From Spirometra erinaceieuropaei (lineage: Eukaryota > Platyhelminthes > Cestoda > Diphyllobothriidea > Diphyllobothriidae), in assembly GCA_902702965.1 (NCBI GenBank), contig CACRXP010000002.1, positions 897,169-961,168 on the forward strand: a stretch of 64,000 nt of DNA. Direction: 5' to 3'. The position numbers and the translations under genes are program-made. Position 1 is the first letter of the stretch, and each line of letters starts with the position of its first letter. Shown here one piece after another: positions 46,230 through 56,900 of the stretch. The notes beneath the pieces were generated by a model that was not told where the DNA came from, did not search any database, and worked only from the letters and a program-made list of their open reading frames with translations.

Positions 46230-46745
46230 GAAGGCGCCTCCATCATCACCGCAAAGGCCATTGAGTAGACATTCAAGCAACAGTCTAACAGCCAGGCAGC
46301 TCGACTACGTCTGAATCGGTCCAAGGTTTCGTAACTATATTCGCGATAGCAGATCAATGGGCGGTGCCAAAGTTAGCAGTGCCTCAACGTCCACTTTTAA
46401 TGCGCGAAGACAATGTCTCGTGTAAGACACCTTGGCGTTGTAAAATCAGAGCTAGCAGGCACAGCCGTGACTCAAAGCGCAGAAATCCGATGTCGCGCTG
46501 AAACCGAAGTTGAAGCCAATGGCAAATGATCATCATTTAAGGTATCAGCTTGCCATGGGGCTGGGAAAATTCTCAGACCCACCCAGCGACAGCGCAAAAA
46601 CTGCAGCTTTACGCTCAAGCAGTTTAAGTCGATTCCTCAGTGGAGACTGCTTTCGCTGGCTTTGGAAAAGGACGGTAACGTGGATTATGGGTAAACGTAA
46701 AACTGTTGGACCGACATGACAACCTCCATGGAGTTAGGTCTGGAA
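46230..46745. other. Unannotated stretch
   Basis: Between the microsatellite and an S1 copy. Nothing recognised. Confidence 0.35.
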
Positions 46746-46749
46746 ATAG

Positions 46750-46945
46750 GGTAGAGGACTCTCACCGATCACGTTACGAGACTCGCTCGTTCCGTTGTTC
46801 CCGGGGATTAGATCTACAGCCTCGGAGGCAGCCGCACAGTGGCTAGTGATATAGGCAGCGTGACCACCGGCGACGAAAACAAGTGCGACTGGAATGGCTA
46901 TTTCTGACTTATTAGCCGTCACCAGTCAGCCATACCTAATCCAAG
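46750..46945 (-). repeat. S1 SINE-like repeat, copy i (reversed, head missing)
   Basis: Tail 'tctcaccgatcacgttacg', the 'cagccgcacagtggc' block and body 'gcgactggaatggctatttc' with 'gacttattagccgtcacc'. No tRNA-like head follows; a Penelope fragment begins about 55 bases later. Confidence 0.75.
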
Positions 46946-47002
46946 GCACAGTGAGACTATTAAGTTGCACACAAACCGGAGGCAACCATCAGCTGTCAGG
47001 TA

Positions 47003-47535
47003 ATGAAACCGCAAGACCCGATGCCACGGCAAGAAACGTCTGGAGTCGTTTACCGGATACGGTGCAGTTGCGGACAAAGCAGCTACGTCGGAGAAACTGG
47101 AAGACAGGTCCGAACGCGAATGACCGAACACGCTGCAGCGGTGCGGAGAAATGACGTCAGCCCTCAAGTTTCAGCTCGTTCGACGAGATCCGGCCACACA
47201 TTCAAATTCGACGGGGCCAAAATTCTCGAAAGCGATGACAACAGCGTGAGCCGGGAGCTGCTCGAGTCATGGTTTACTGGTCCCCAGTCCATCAGTAAGT
47301 GCAATGACTTTCCCCTTCCATACTCAGTGCTGAGACTTCGCCTAGGCGGAGTAATTAGCCACGCGGGAAGCGCACAGGTGAACACTTTTTCCAACGCCAG
47401 GGTCGGTGGATCAGATGGTCGAGCAATCATCACATCAACATCCAGCGTACGTGATGAAATTGCAACAATTAACGACGGGAATGTCGGTCATAAAACAGTC
47501 AGTACACCAAATGCAACGATCCCTGACGAAATGCA
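47003..47535 (+). pseudogene. Penelope-like element GIY-YIG endonuclease, intact frame
   Basis: One uninterrupted frame covers the whole endonuclease: VVYRIRCSCGQSSYVGETGR, the arginine helix RTRMTEHAAAVRRND, SGHTFKFDGAKILESDDN, SRELLESWFTGPQSISKC and RLRLGGVISHAGSAQ. In Penelope elements this single-strand nicking domain follows the RT. No RT precedes it here, so it is a 5'-truncated copy. It is closely similar to the 5.27 kb copy, which is frameshifted. After TIPDE at about 47535 the sequence changes to LINE RT. The open frame carries on into the LINE by chance for another 28 codons. Confidence 0.88.
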
Positions 47536-48205
47536 AGAGCTTTCACGGTCTGTGTTTTGCCGAACTTGCTGCAAAGTTCTTCAATACTGTAATTTTCAGG
47601 CGGTTTCAGAATGCGGATGACGCTAGTACGAGACCCAACAAGGTCGGGTTCCGAAGCGGAGGCAGGTGCACAGATCAGATATACACGCCATGACTACCGC
47701 CAACTGACGGCTGTCTGACCTGTTGATTTCGCGGCAGCCTTCATGTTGAGTCCCTGTGGCGGGTGATGGAGTTAGGCGGTATGCCGGCAAAAATCTGCGC
47801 TGCGATCAAGGCCCTCTATCACTCCAGGACGGCGGGGGTTCTGCTCCACAGACAACTCTTCCAGTCCTCTTATATTCGATCCTCTAATTTTCCACAACCT
47901 TGCATTCGGTCGCCCAAGACCTTAATTTAATTTTCGGAAGGGCTCACCGTGGATTTGACGGTATCAAATTGACACTGGGACGTCGGCTGAATGATTCAGA
48001 CTTTGCTGACGACATTGCCTTGATAACATCAACTTTGACAAAGTACAGAATACATTGTCTCAAATGAAGGTCACTAAACCAGTCGACTTGTCGACAAATG
48101 TGTTGTGTTTGCGAGGGGAATTTCTGACCAGGAAGAGGAGTCTGATAACTTGTAGAAGTGGACAACTTCAGATACCTGAGGACAAGTCTGTTGCCGAATG
48201 GATAG
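47536..48205 (+). pseudogene. Non-LTR RT fragment of a second family (L7)
   Basis: In the frame around 47550-47690: FAELAAKFFNTVIFRRFQN, then TRPNKVGFRSGGRCTDQIYT, the RT block that pairs with TRPNxAGFRxGRGC in related LINEs. Downstream, after stops, RRLNDSDFADDIALITST contains the catalytic FADD (about 48.0 kb), then VDNFRYLRTSLLPNG. Deletions between blocks; inactive. It is joined directly to the Penelope fragment. Confidence 0.75.
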
Positions 48206-48209
48206 AGTA

Positions 48210-49190
48210 ATGACGACACTACCTTTCTAATTGATGTTGTTTGCTGGTTAGTTAACTCTCTGAGAGAGTACATGAACCTGGGACGGCATCTTCCTGCAGC
48301 CGGCTTCAGTTCTGTCAGTTCTCAGCTACAATTGTTAAAATTGGATTGTGCGTGGAAAAAAGGTCCTCACAGACCTCCGGGTTGATATGCAGTCGCCTAA
48401 GAGAGTTCTGTAGAGTGTCATTGTAGCGTTGTTTTTGTCCTGCCTGTCTGTGAGCATCCCACCAACAGTGGACTGACCGGCACGGACAGTTGACTCGTGC
48501 ATGAAAAGAGGGCCGACACCGGGGTGTCCATCCTCACGGCAGGTTAGCACATCCATCATTATAACAAATCCGCCAAGCTTGGAGATACCACAGCACGCTA
48601 AGAGTCGTGACTTCGTGCACTGCCGACTGACTTGATAGAACAGTTTCCATGGAGTTATTCTGGAGTACTCACCCTCAGAATGCTTCTGCCTCTAGAATGC
48701 ACAATCATAGAGAAGTTGCGACGAGAAGGACGGGACTGGGAAAACCATTTTCCGTCAAAACAAGTCCCACCCAGGCCGGAATGACCTGCCTTTCGGACAC
48801 GGACCGACTGGCCATCATCATCATCATCATTATCCAGAGTCACGGGTTCACACTCTGCCGGCATTCACTGACCTGGGCTGCCTGCAGAACGAACTACAGA
48901 CGCTCCGCTTGACCCTGAAATTTCGCCCTAAAACTTGATAGGCTGAAAACACCTGGAGTGTGGGCCTCACTTTGGAGCTGAAATGTGAAAGGCACATTTA
49001 ATGCTCCACACGAGCCCGGTCACCTCCACAACAGCAACAGCTGAACCCACACGAGAGCGTCTTTTGATACTTCGATCACAGTCGACGGGGCACAGGACGG
49101 TGACTCAGTGGCAGGGCGCTTGCCCCATGCGCTCAATAGACAAAGAGTCCCGTGTCCTCAGGGCCTGGGGTGAGTGATAACGACAAACAA
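48210..49190. other. Unannotated stretch
   Basis: Short frames only. A small ATC run (48815-48831) occurs. Nothing recognised. Confidence 0.35.
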
Positions 49191-49194
49191 ACCA

Positions 49195-49990
49195 GAAACT
49201 GGCATTTTAACCTTCCCAATCATTGGCGCCAGCGATGCGAGCAAATAGTATGCGGGCTGGACTACCCAACCGGGAACGAATGCCTGGTATTGGGTGCTGG
49301 GGTGTGTGTGAACGTTTCTGGACCCCAGTACCCAAAGCCTGAAGACGCGCAGTCCTCATCAGTACAACTTGAATGTCCACTGTCTGCCTAAAGCCGGAAT
49401 CCCCGACTGAGGCACAAGGGAAATAAGGATCCTGAGAGTCGAACTCCCACTTCGCCCCTTACCATAGCGGACCATGGGACTCTTCTGGTAGACACGGTAT
49501 GGCGATCGCCCTCTCGCAACAAGAGAACTGTGTACTACTTTCATGAGAAACAGTCAGTGACCGGCTGGCTTGGGTGTGACTGAGGGGTCAATTTACAAAC
49601 ATCCCTGTCGTCTCCGTGTACGCACCAACATCGGCTGCTGACCAGCGCGATAAAGAAACTTTGTGCTCGAACCTGCAAGAGTGGGCTGGAAGACTTCCCG
49701 CCGTGATCTTTTGATCGCTGCCGTGGACTTGGGTGGCCGAATTGGATCCGGCGACTCTTTAAGGTTTCCATGAGCTTAGCTCGCGATGCTACAATGATGA
49801 GGGAATTCTGAGCTTTGCTGACCAGAAACAACCGTCACCAACACGTGCTGCCAGTATTGCCACAAGTATCTGATGACCCCGTATTTCAACGACAGCCATA
49901 CGTCCAGCCAGATCGGCTATATTACAGCTATTTGAAGGTTCTGCAACTGGGTTCAGAAGAGCAGGTCCACGTGTGGTGTCGAAACTGGCA
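49195..49990 (+). pseudogene. LINE endonuclease fragment (L6)
   Basis: Split over frames: MRAGLPNRERMPGIGCWGVC near 49.24 kb, SNSHFAPYHSGPWDSSGRHG then MAIALSQQE near 49.44-49.53 kb, and VSVYAPTSAADQRDKETLC at 49.61-49.67 kb. These are the endonuclease start, the GRHGVAIALS strand and the VYAPT strand in order. Multiple stops. It ends where MITE copy M3 begins. Confidence 0.75.
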
Positions 49991-49994
49991 ACAG

Positions 49995-50418
49995 CGGTAT
50001 GATGTGGTTATGTAGCCGCATCTGATGGACATAATACTGTTGACCTACTTAATTATATTGGTTGGCATGGTATTGCTGTGCGTTGCGGTGTGTTTTGTTG
50101 CGGCCGTTTCTTTATTACCGTGTCCACTTTTTGCCTCAATGACGGTGGTCCTTCTTGACTTTCGGCCTGTCATCTCCTTCTAACTTTCACGCTGGATGTT
50201 CCAGTGTTAGGGTTTAGGGGGTTAAGGCGGCTTTTTCTCAGCCACTCAAAGCACAACCGCGCATTCCCAGTAGCCTTTCTTTTGCATACAATTACTTGAC
50301 CTCGTCGCCTGTGCGTTCCCCGGTCCCACCTGTAAAAACCACCATTATCACCTGTCCCGTATTACATGTGGCTGGGGTTTGCTTACCTCATGCGCGGCTA
50401 CATAACCACATCTGACCG
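49995..50418 (+). mobile_element. MITE-like element, copy M3
   Basis: Left end 'cggtatgatgtggttatgta', right end 'ggctacataaccacatctga'. The right two-thirds ('cttgacctcgtcgcctgtg', 'gtaaaaaccaccattatcac') matches M1 and M2. The telomere-like core is reduced to about two units near 50.21 kb and unrelated sequence fills 50.05-50.20 kb. Confidence 0.8.
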
Positions 50419-50619
50419 CAACGCCTACTGGTCGGACCACGCGCATACGCTTGAAAGTCAACCCTCTCATCTGCAGCCAAGATAACACGAGCAAGACGCC
50501 TTGGTGTTGCAAAACTTAGACAACCGGACGCCGCCGAGACCCTGAACACAGAAATCCGGCCTTGTTTTATGACCACATCCAACGGAGAAGGCAGCGGCCA
50601 ATGATCACCATTCTGTGGA

Positions 50620-51960
50620 GCGGCTAAGAAAATTCTTTGATCCATACACCGTCGCCATAGTGACTGATTCAACTCAAGAACCCTGCAATTGTCGGTCCCG
50701 ACGGCTCGAGTCAGGCCCCCGCAACGGGGATCCCGCCTGGCAAATCCACCGTCGCCATAGTGACTGATCCATCTCAAGAACCTTGGCGACTCAATCAAGA
50801 TCGATCGTTTGCGTGGACAACTTTAGCATCTCAAAACCAACCCACCGTCCCCTCTGCAACGGAGTTTTGCTCCTTTCCTGCCTATGTATTGTAATACGCC
50901 CTGGATCCATGGAGTGATTGAGGAAGCGTAGGGAGAAGAGGTTGTTCCGGATGACTTGAGGCTCGGGCATCCTTGTGCCAATCTTCCAGAAGGGCGACAA
51001 GACAAAATGCCAGAATCACTGCGACATAAGTTCATCTACCCCGCTGCGAGGGCCCTTCACCGAGGTCCTCCCCTGGCTACTCTGGGATGTGAGCGACTGT
51101 AGGATTAGGCCCAACGAAGCCGAGTTCCGAGCTGAGCATGGATCCATAAACCGAATATTCACACTGCAGAGCATTATCAAATTACGCCATGGCAACCAGA
51201 AACTGCCGGCTGCCTGATTTGTTGACTTCGCCGTTGTGTTTGATTCCGTCCATCGTGAGTCCCTATGGCGGGTGAAGGAACTAAACGGGTTGCCGTCAAA
51301 AATCATGGCCATGATCAAGGCCTACTACCGCTCCACCACTGCGCGAGTTCTCGTCCATAACAATCTCTCCTAACCGTTCGATGTCCGATCTGACGTTCGA
51401 CGAGGTTGTACTGTATCGCTCGTTCTTTCCAACTACGCCATCAACAGGATTCTCTGAACGGCTCCACAAGGTTTTGACAGCGGGTTTGCGCCTGAACGCC
51501 GACTGACTGATCTCAACTACGATGACGACATCTCCTTGCAGGCTCCAGATTTTTGTTATCTACCGTCTGTGGTGTCACGGGTGGATGGAGTCGCTAAATC
51601 CTTCGGTTAATCTACAAACTTTGGTTGTACTGACGGTAAAACTGTCGATTATAAACTCCCTTCCTAGAATACGGGCAGGCAACACGGTCCTCGTGAGTTG
51701 TACTGCCCTGAAGATAAAATTTGCTCGGAAATCTTGCAACACAAAAAAAAACTGTCTTGTCCGGGCGAACGTAAACACCTGAAAAGATCCCTGAGTTAAA
51801 AGGATGATGATGAATAAGTAGTGCCAATACTTCTCTAGCGCCACATTGCAATGCATCGAAAGCAGCATAGGCTTAAACGCAAAAATCTGCGGTCTACATA
51901 CAGTCAGAAGAAAGAGCTCTTCCCATCAACCGTGCCTGGTGGCCGGAGCTGGGCACAGCG
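50620..51960 (+). pseudogene. Non-LTR RT fragment of the second family (L8)
   Basis: Blocks in order: GILVPIFQKGDKTKCQNH near 50.97 kb, RIRPNEAEFRAEHGSINRIF, then FVDFAVVFDSVHRESLWRV in a later frame, MAMIKAYYRSTTARVLVHNN near 51.32 kb, and a mutated catalytic box LNYDDDISL (YADD-equivalent) near 51.52 kb. Continued thumb sequence fades near 51.95 kb. Same family as L7. Many lesions. The last 300 bases before the KMT5 stop codon lie just beyond it. Confidence 0.8.
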
Positions 51961-52272
51961 CAGAAGGTAAGACAAGATCAAAAAGTACACAGGGAGGGGA
52001 AAGCAGTCGTAGCAATAGCAAACTAGCAGCTGCTTGCTGGGTGGATTTACACGCCTTAAAAGTCAGTGTTGCCTAAAGTAAAGTAAAACGAGGGCTAATT
52101 GGGTCTAAAGATGGTAAAATTGAAGGGGTTAGAGACACAGATAAATAGAGGGGGAGCACAGCTGTGGTATTTACATCTATGGACAAAAATAAAACTGCAT
52201 GCACATCCATACACACACACGCGCACAAAAATACCCACGGTCGGGGAGAATGCACGCACGCAAACACAGCCA

Positions 52273-53900
52273 TCAGTGCACATGTGACTCGAGGAAATTG
52301 GCCTCCTGTCCGCGGTCGACAGGGACGGTGGTCATAGCCTCCTCCATATCGTAACCGGAAACGCAGTAGAGCTTCTGACCTAAGCGTTTAATGGTCACTG
52401 TTAGGGGCTTTATCTGAAGGGCAGTCAAGTCGGCGGGACTGGCATGACCACTGCTACCGGTACTACCAGCAAGGCAGAGGTGCAGGTCTTGTTTAATGCC
52501 CTGCGTCCTCTCCAGTCCCTGGTTCGTCGACGATGGACTATCAGGACCGTCTGGATAAAGCGGTGGGCATGAACAACACTCGGGAGCGGTTATGGGAGAC
52601 GAGGAGGAGGAGGGAGAGAGGCAGCGACTACCGCCACCACAGGGGAAGCAATCTGGCTCCTGAAGGATGGGGGGAGGAGGCGTCAGAGCTGGTTGCAGAT
52701 GTGGAGGAGAGGGAGTGTTCAGGAGGGAGGAACAAGTGGTCGCGGCAGTGGCCCACAGGCTCCGAGTCTGTCTCCTAAGCTGCGACCTGAGCAGGAAAGT
52801 CTTGCGAGTGGATAATGCGGAAGAGGAGACACCGGCACCGAAGATGACACCTGACCGTGGAGAACTGAATTTATGACGGCGGTGTGTCGGACGACACAGC
52901 ACTACCGGAGTGGGACATCTGAGCGACGAGGAAGCCTGGTATGTGCGCACCGGAGGACAGCCATTGGAAACAACGGAGCTCAAGGCAAACTGCGCTGCTG
53001 CGGTTGTCATTTTGTCGGAGACCTGTTCGTCACCGATAGCGGGTGAGGCGAGGGAATAACAGGTCAGGCAGGAGGATTGGCTCGAAGTCCTAGGTAGACC
53101 GGCTAAACTGGCTGTTCGCCTCTCAAAATTGCAGGTGAAGGGAGATGTGTCGCCTGCACCCTCTTCTGCCTCCATTACCACTCTCGGGCGCGAGGAGGAA
53201 CGTGAGCGGGGGAGGAACCTCCCAGCCTGCGGTTCACGGCCAGCAGATGCCGTAGGCGGGAGGGCTCGGCCATGCTTGTGAAGATGATGGCGGTGCTGAC
53301 GGCGGCGCTTGTTGCTGCCAGCAGTAGTGGACATGGGCCGGTAGAGGGAGGTGACATCGAGGAGGGGCGGTGGACTGCGCTCGACAAACCACTCCGTCTC
53401 AGAGGAGGCATGAGAGAGAGGCGAGGAGGGGTCAGTGGAGCCCGTGCGTGAACGCTTGCAGACGAGGACTAGGCGGTCACGAGGTGGGACGCATTCGGGA
53501 TCGACGGCGGGACAAGTGGCGGAGGAGCTTGTGGAGCTGGGCGAATCAAGGTAAAAACAGGCAGGCCGACGAGGAGGAGGAGACCGGTGCGGCGAGTCAA
53601 CGGGTGGTGCGGGGGCAGGCCTGGTGGGCGTCTTGGGCTTCCGGTCGCGTAGAAAGTAGGTGTTCATGGGAGCAGCTGCATCCACGCTGGCAATCAACTT
53701 TGCATCGTAGTTGGTGAGTCGCCGACTGCGGACACCGACGGAGGAGCGTGACCGGCTCACTGTTGTCGGAGCGGATGCGGCAGTGGAAAGTTCCGAGGCC
53801 GCTGCTGCTGCGGTGACCATAGTCAACGTCCGCGTACTGTCCGTGCTTTCGGAGGTCCACAGCTCGCGACTGCAATCACAGAGGGAGCTGGCGATGGAGC
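52273..53900 (-). CDS. SUV4-20 exon 5 (C-terminal tail and stop)
   Basis: Acceptor ttttgtatttcag, phase 1, then one frame of 541 codons to the stop at 52273. The composition is Ser/Pro/Thr/Arg-rich with His and Arg clusters. The last 50 residues are more regular ([20 protein letters not shown], then an acidic end), which suggests a folded or binding segment. No domain recognised. A single 1.6-kb frame with a clean acceptor in matching phase argues that it belongs to this gene. Confidence 0.85.
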
Positions 53901-56900
53901 CTGAAATACAAAAAGGGAATAGACTCAGCACATCTCTGTTAAATGGGCAAAATGACAACCAGATAGCTCGAAGAAAACTTTCTAATCGTAGAGGTCGTTA
54001 AATTGAAAGTTAACGCTACTGGTGGACAGCAGATTGCTACTGTCGAGTCTGATCAGAGTGCGTGGAACACAAACCTCCCTGGCGCAAGAGCCCGGCGGAG
54101 CTATTACCCACTGGACAACACTGCCTGCGAGTGATTGAGAGCTCGCTTACCTCCCGGCCATGTTTCGACAGAGGCCGTTCCACTATCCGCCACTTACAGA
54201 CGCACCGGGTGTCCCGCAGACAGGCTGACAAGATGGAATGGTCTTCTTGGAATTTATATCCCCCCAACGACGGTGCCATCGAGCTGGAATGAGCAAGACG
54301 GCCTATCCGGCCAGAGACATGCTGGGCTGAAATAATAATGACAATTTTATATCACATCTAGCCCTACTATCCTCCAGCTCCACACACACCTCTTTGCCCT
54401 TGGTCTCGGCTTCATCCATCTCAGACAACCTAATAAATCTGATAGGTGGGGTAGCGTGCTACCCGGGCTCAGAATGAGTCCAAGCCTGGGTCCTGCTCCG
54501 ATGAGGTTTGATGGCGTGAGCTACCAACCACTGATAAGAAATAAATAAAACCAGAAATTGGCGGAGCTCATGACTAAGGGCAGATGCGGCGCAGATTACT
54601 GGCAAGGGAAAGAACGTGCCCACAGCCTGTAAAACGGTAATGCTGCTTGTCCGGGTCTCTATATGTCACGACTGATGACTCGCCCTCACGATACCAAGGG
54701 CTGGCACGCCCCTAAACACGAGACAGCAAGATTAGTCAGAAGTGGGAGTCGAGGTATGTGCGTCAGCCACGAGCAGAAGTCGTTTGCAGCCCGGGCCAGT
54801 GGCTAATGACGACAACACGCGGTTCCCCTCCCCCCCTAGCCAGAGGAAAGTCGCTACGTGGGGGAGGGGGGTGAATGCTCAGCGTGGGGTTTTGCTTGAA
54901 GAGGCAGAGCAGAAGAAACTGTGGTGCCGAGGAAGAGGAACGAAGACGCAGGATTCGGAATGTGACTTAGCCTTAACCAGTCCACAGACACAAAAACAGT
55001 GCTCAAATGCGTAAGGTGACCCTGTAGTAGTAACTTAATCATACGGTTCAAGCAGACTGAAAAGCCCACGACGGCCTACCAGGAGCACTCCACTTAGATA
55101 AAGAGCAACTTGATGCACGTCAGCCGGTTCAGGCCGGAGGTTTTCAGCCAAAATGCACTCTTTCGAGACCTACACACGCACAAAGAAATCATACATTACA
55201 AGCGGCGACGGTCACCACTGTTCAGAGAGCGTAGCGGAGAACTATGCGCCGATTTATTTATGGGGGGATATGTGTACAGTGTCCATCTCACCTTCTCTTC
55301 CCAGACCCGGCATGTCCCAATGGCAGGACAAGGTCAAGACGGCCGAAAATGAGCGCAGGCGCGATGACTGGCCAGTCTGAATTCATACCTACGCGTGCCA
55401 CACACACGCCGACCCCTACACACAGAGACGGACCAGATTTTAATTAGTTTCGGACTTCCCACTGGGGAAAACTGTTGTAAATGACACACTGGGAGGTTAT
55501 TGTGGTAGGACAACTTGATTCGGCGGAAGACTAAGTTAGCCCCTCAGTCGACGGCGTCCCGAAACGCGACTTTCAAGGTGCCATGGTAGTTTACAGTGTA
55601 TCCGATTTGTTTAAGTATGGATCCGTGCTAGATATGCATTCTCTTGCATGTAGCATATACCGAGAAATAATCAATCTAGGAAAGAGAAACAAGTTTTTGT
55701 TTACGACGTAAGAAAAGCAGGAGTTTCTGCGACGGACATGCAATATTGGACTGGACCGAGCAAAGATGGGAGGGAACGTGTCGTGCACAATCAAACTCGA
55801 GACTAAAGTAGTTCTGTCGTTCGACTACGATGAACGTAACAGCCCGACCCAAATANNNNNNNNNNNNNNNNNNNNNNNNNNNNNNNNNNNNNNNNNNNNN
55901 NNNNNNNNNNNNNNNNNNNNNNNNNNNNNNNNNNNNNNNNNNNNNNNNNNNNNNNNNNNNNNNNNNNNNNNNNNNNNNNNNNNNNNNNNNNCGGCAGATG
56001 GCCAGAAATTACCATTGTGGTCTCCCTAATCGCTGTTAGCAAGACGTCTCCACTCCTGAATGCTTGTCGATATGCGGCTGCCTACGAGTGCTCTGGACCG
56101 ATGCCTTACGGCAAAACGGAGGACATGTATCCCGTCCTGCAAGCAGGCTAGATCGGCGAACGCCGAGCGTTCATACAGTCGACAGAACGTGAACCAGTGA
56201 CTCAGCCCGTGGAGCCTAGGGTTCAATGGCCAATCAACTCCCAGCTCGAAACCGAAATAATGGCTAGCACTTGCCAGTAACGCTTTTCGATTCCTTTCGA
56301 TCTGCCAGAAGGGCGATCATGGAGTTGTTGCGAGTCGAAATCAGGGCTCATCATGATCTGACGCAAATCCTGTCGGTTAAAATAAGGGTCGCTCCCCTTG
56401 TCTGCAGGAGGTCAGTCTTCGAGCACCGACACAGTTACCACCGAATTCTACAAATACGGTGGTTCTCGGCTAGTGAGAAAGCTGATTGGTTCGCTTAAGT
56501 GGGTGTGAGGAAGTATCTTCCAGGACCCTAAAGATGCCATCTAAGGAGGCAAAAGAAGGGGTCAAACAGGCAACACGAGGAATTAGTTAGTCACCGATTC
56601 TGGAAAGAATCCTCGTCAGTGACATCGTTAAACCTACAACCAAGGATTCCCGTCAAAGACGCGGCGCAGATCTCGAAGGGACTACCGAATCAATCTTGGC
56701 TGTGTGAAAACTGCCAGAAAATAAAGCCACGAAATTCGAACAAGCCCTAGAACGGCGCTTGTCGACTAAAAAACGCTTTCGTAACGGCAAACCGGAGACA
56801 GGGGGAAACAGTTCTGAAGCTTCGACACCCGGAAAATTGTCACGAATGGAAACCCGTGTTATTAACAGCGAAACTCCCTCAGGGGCCTTGTCTGGGATGA

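Noticed and set aside
52533..54001. Plus-strand frames over the last SUV4-20 exon
   Set aside because: Antisense shadows; the minus-strand frame is longer, has a matching-phase acceptor and a proper stop.
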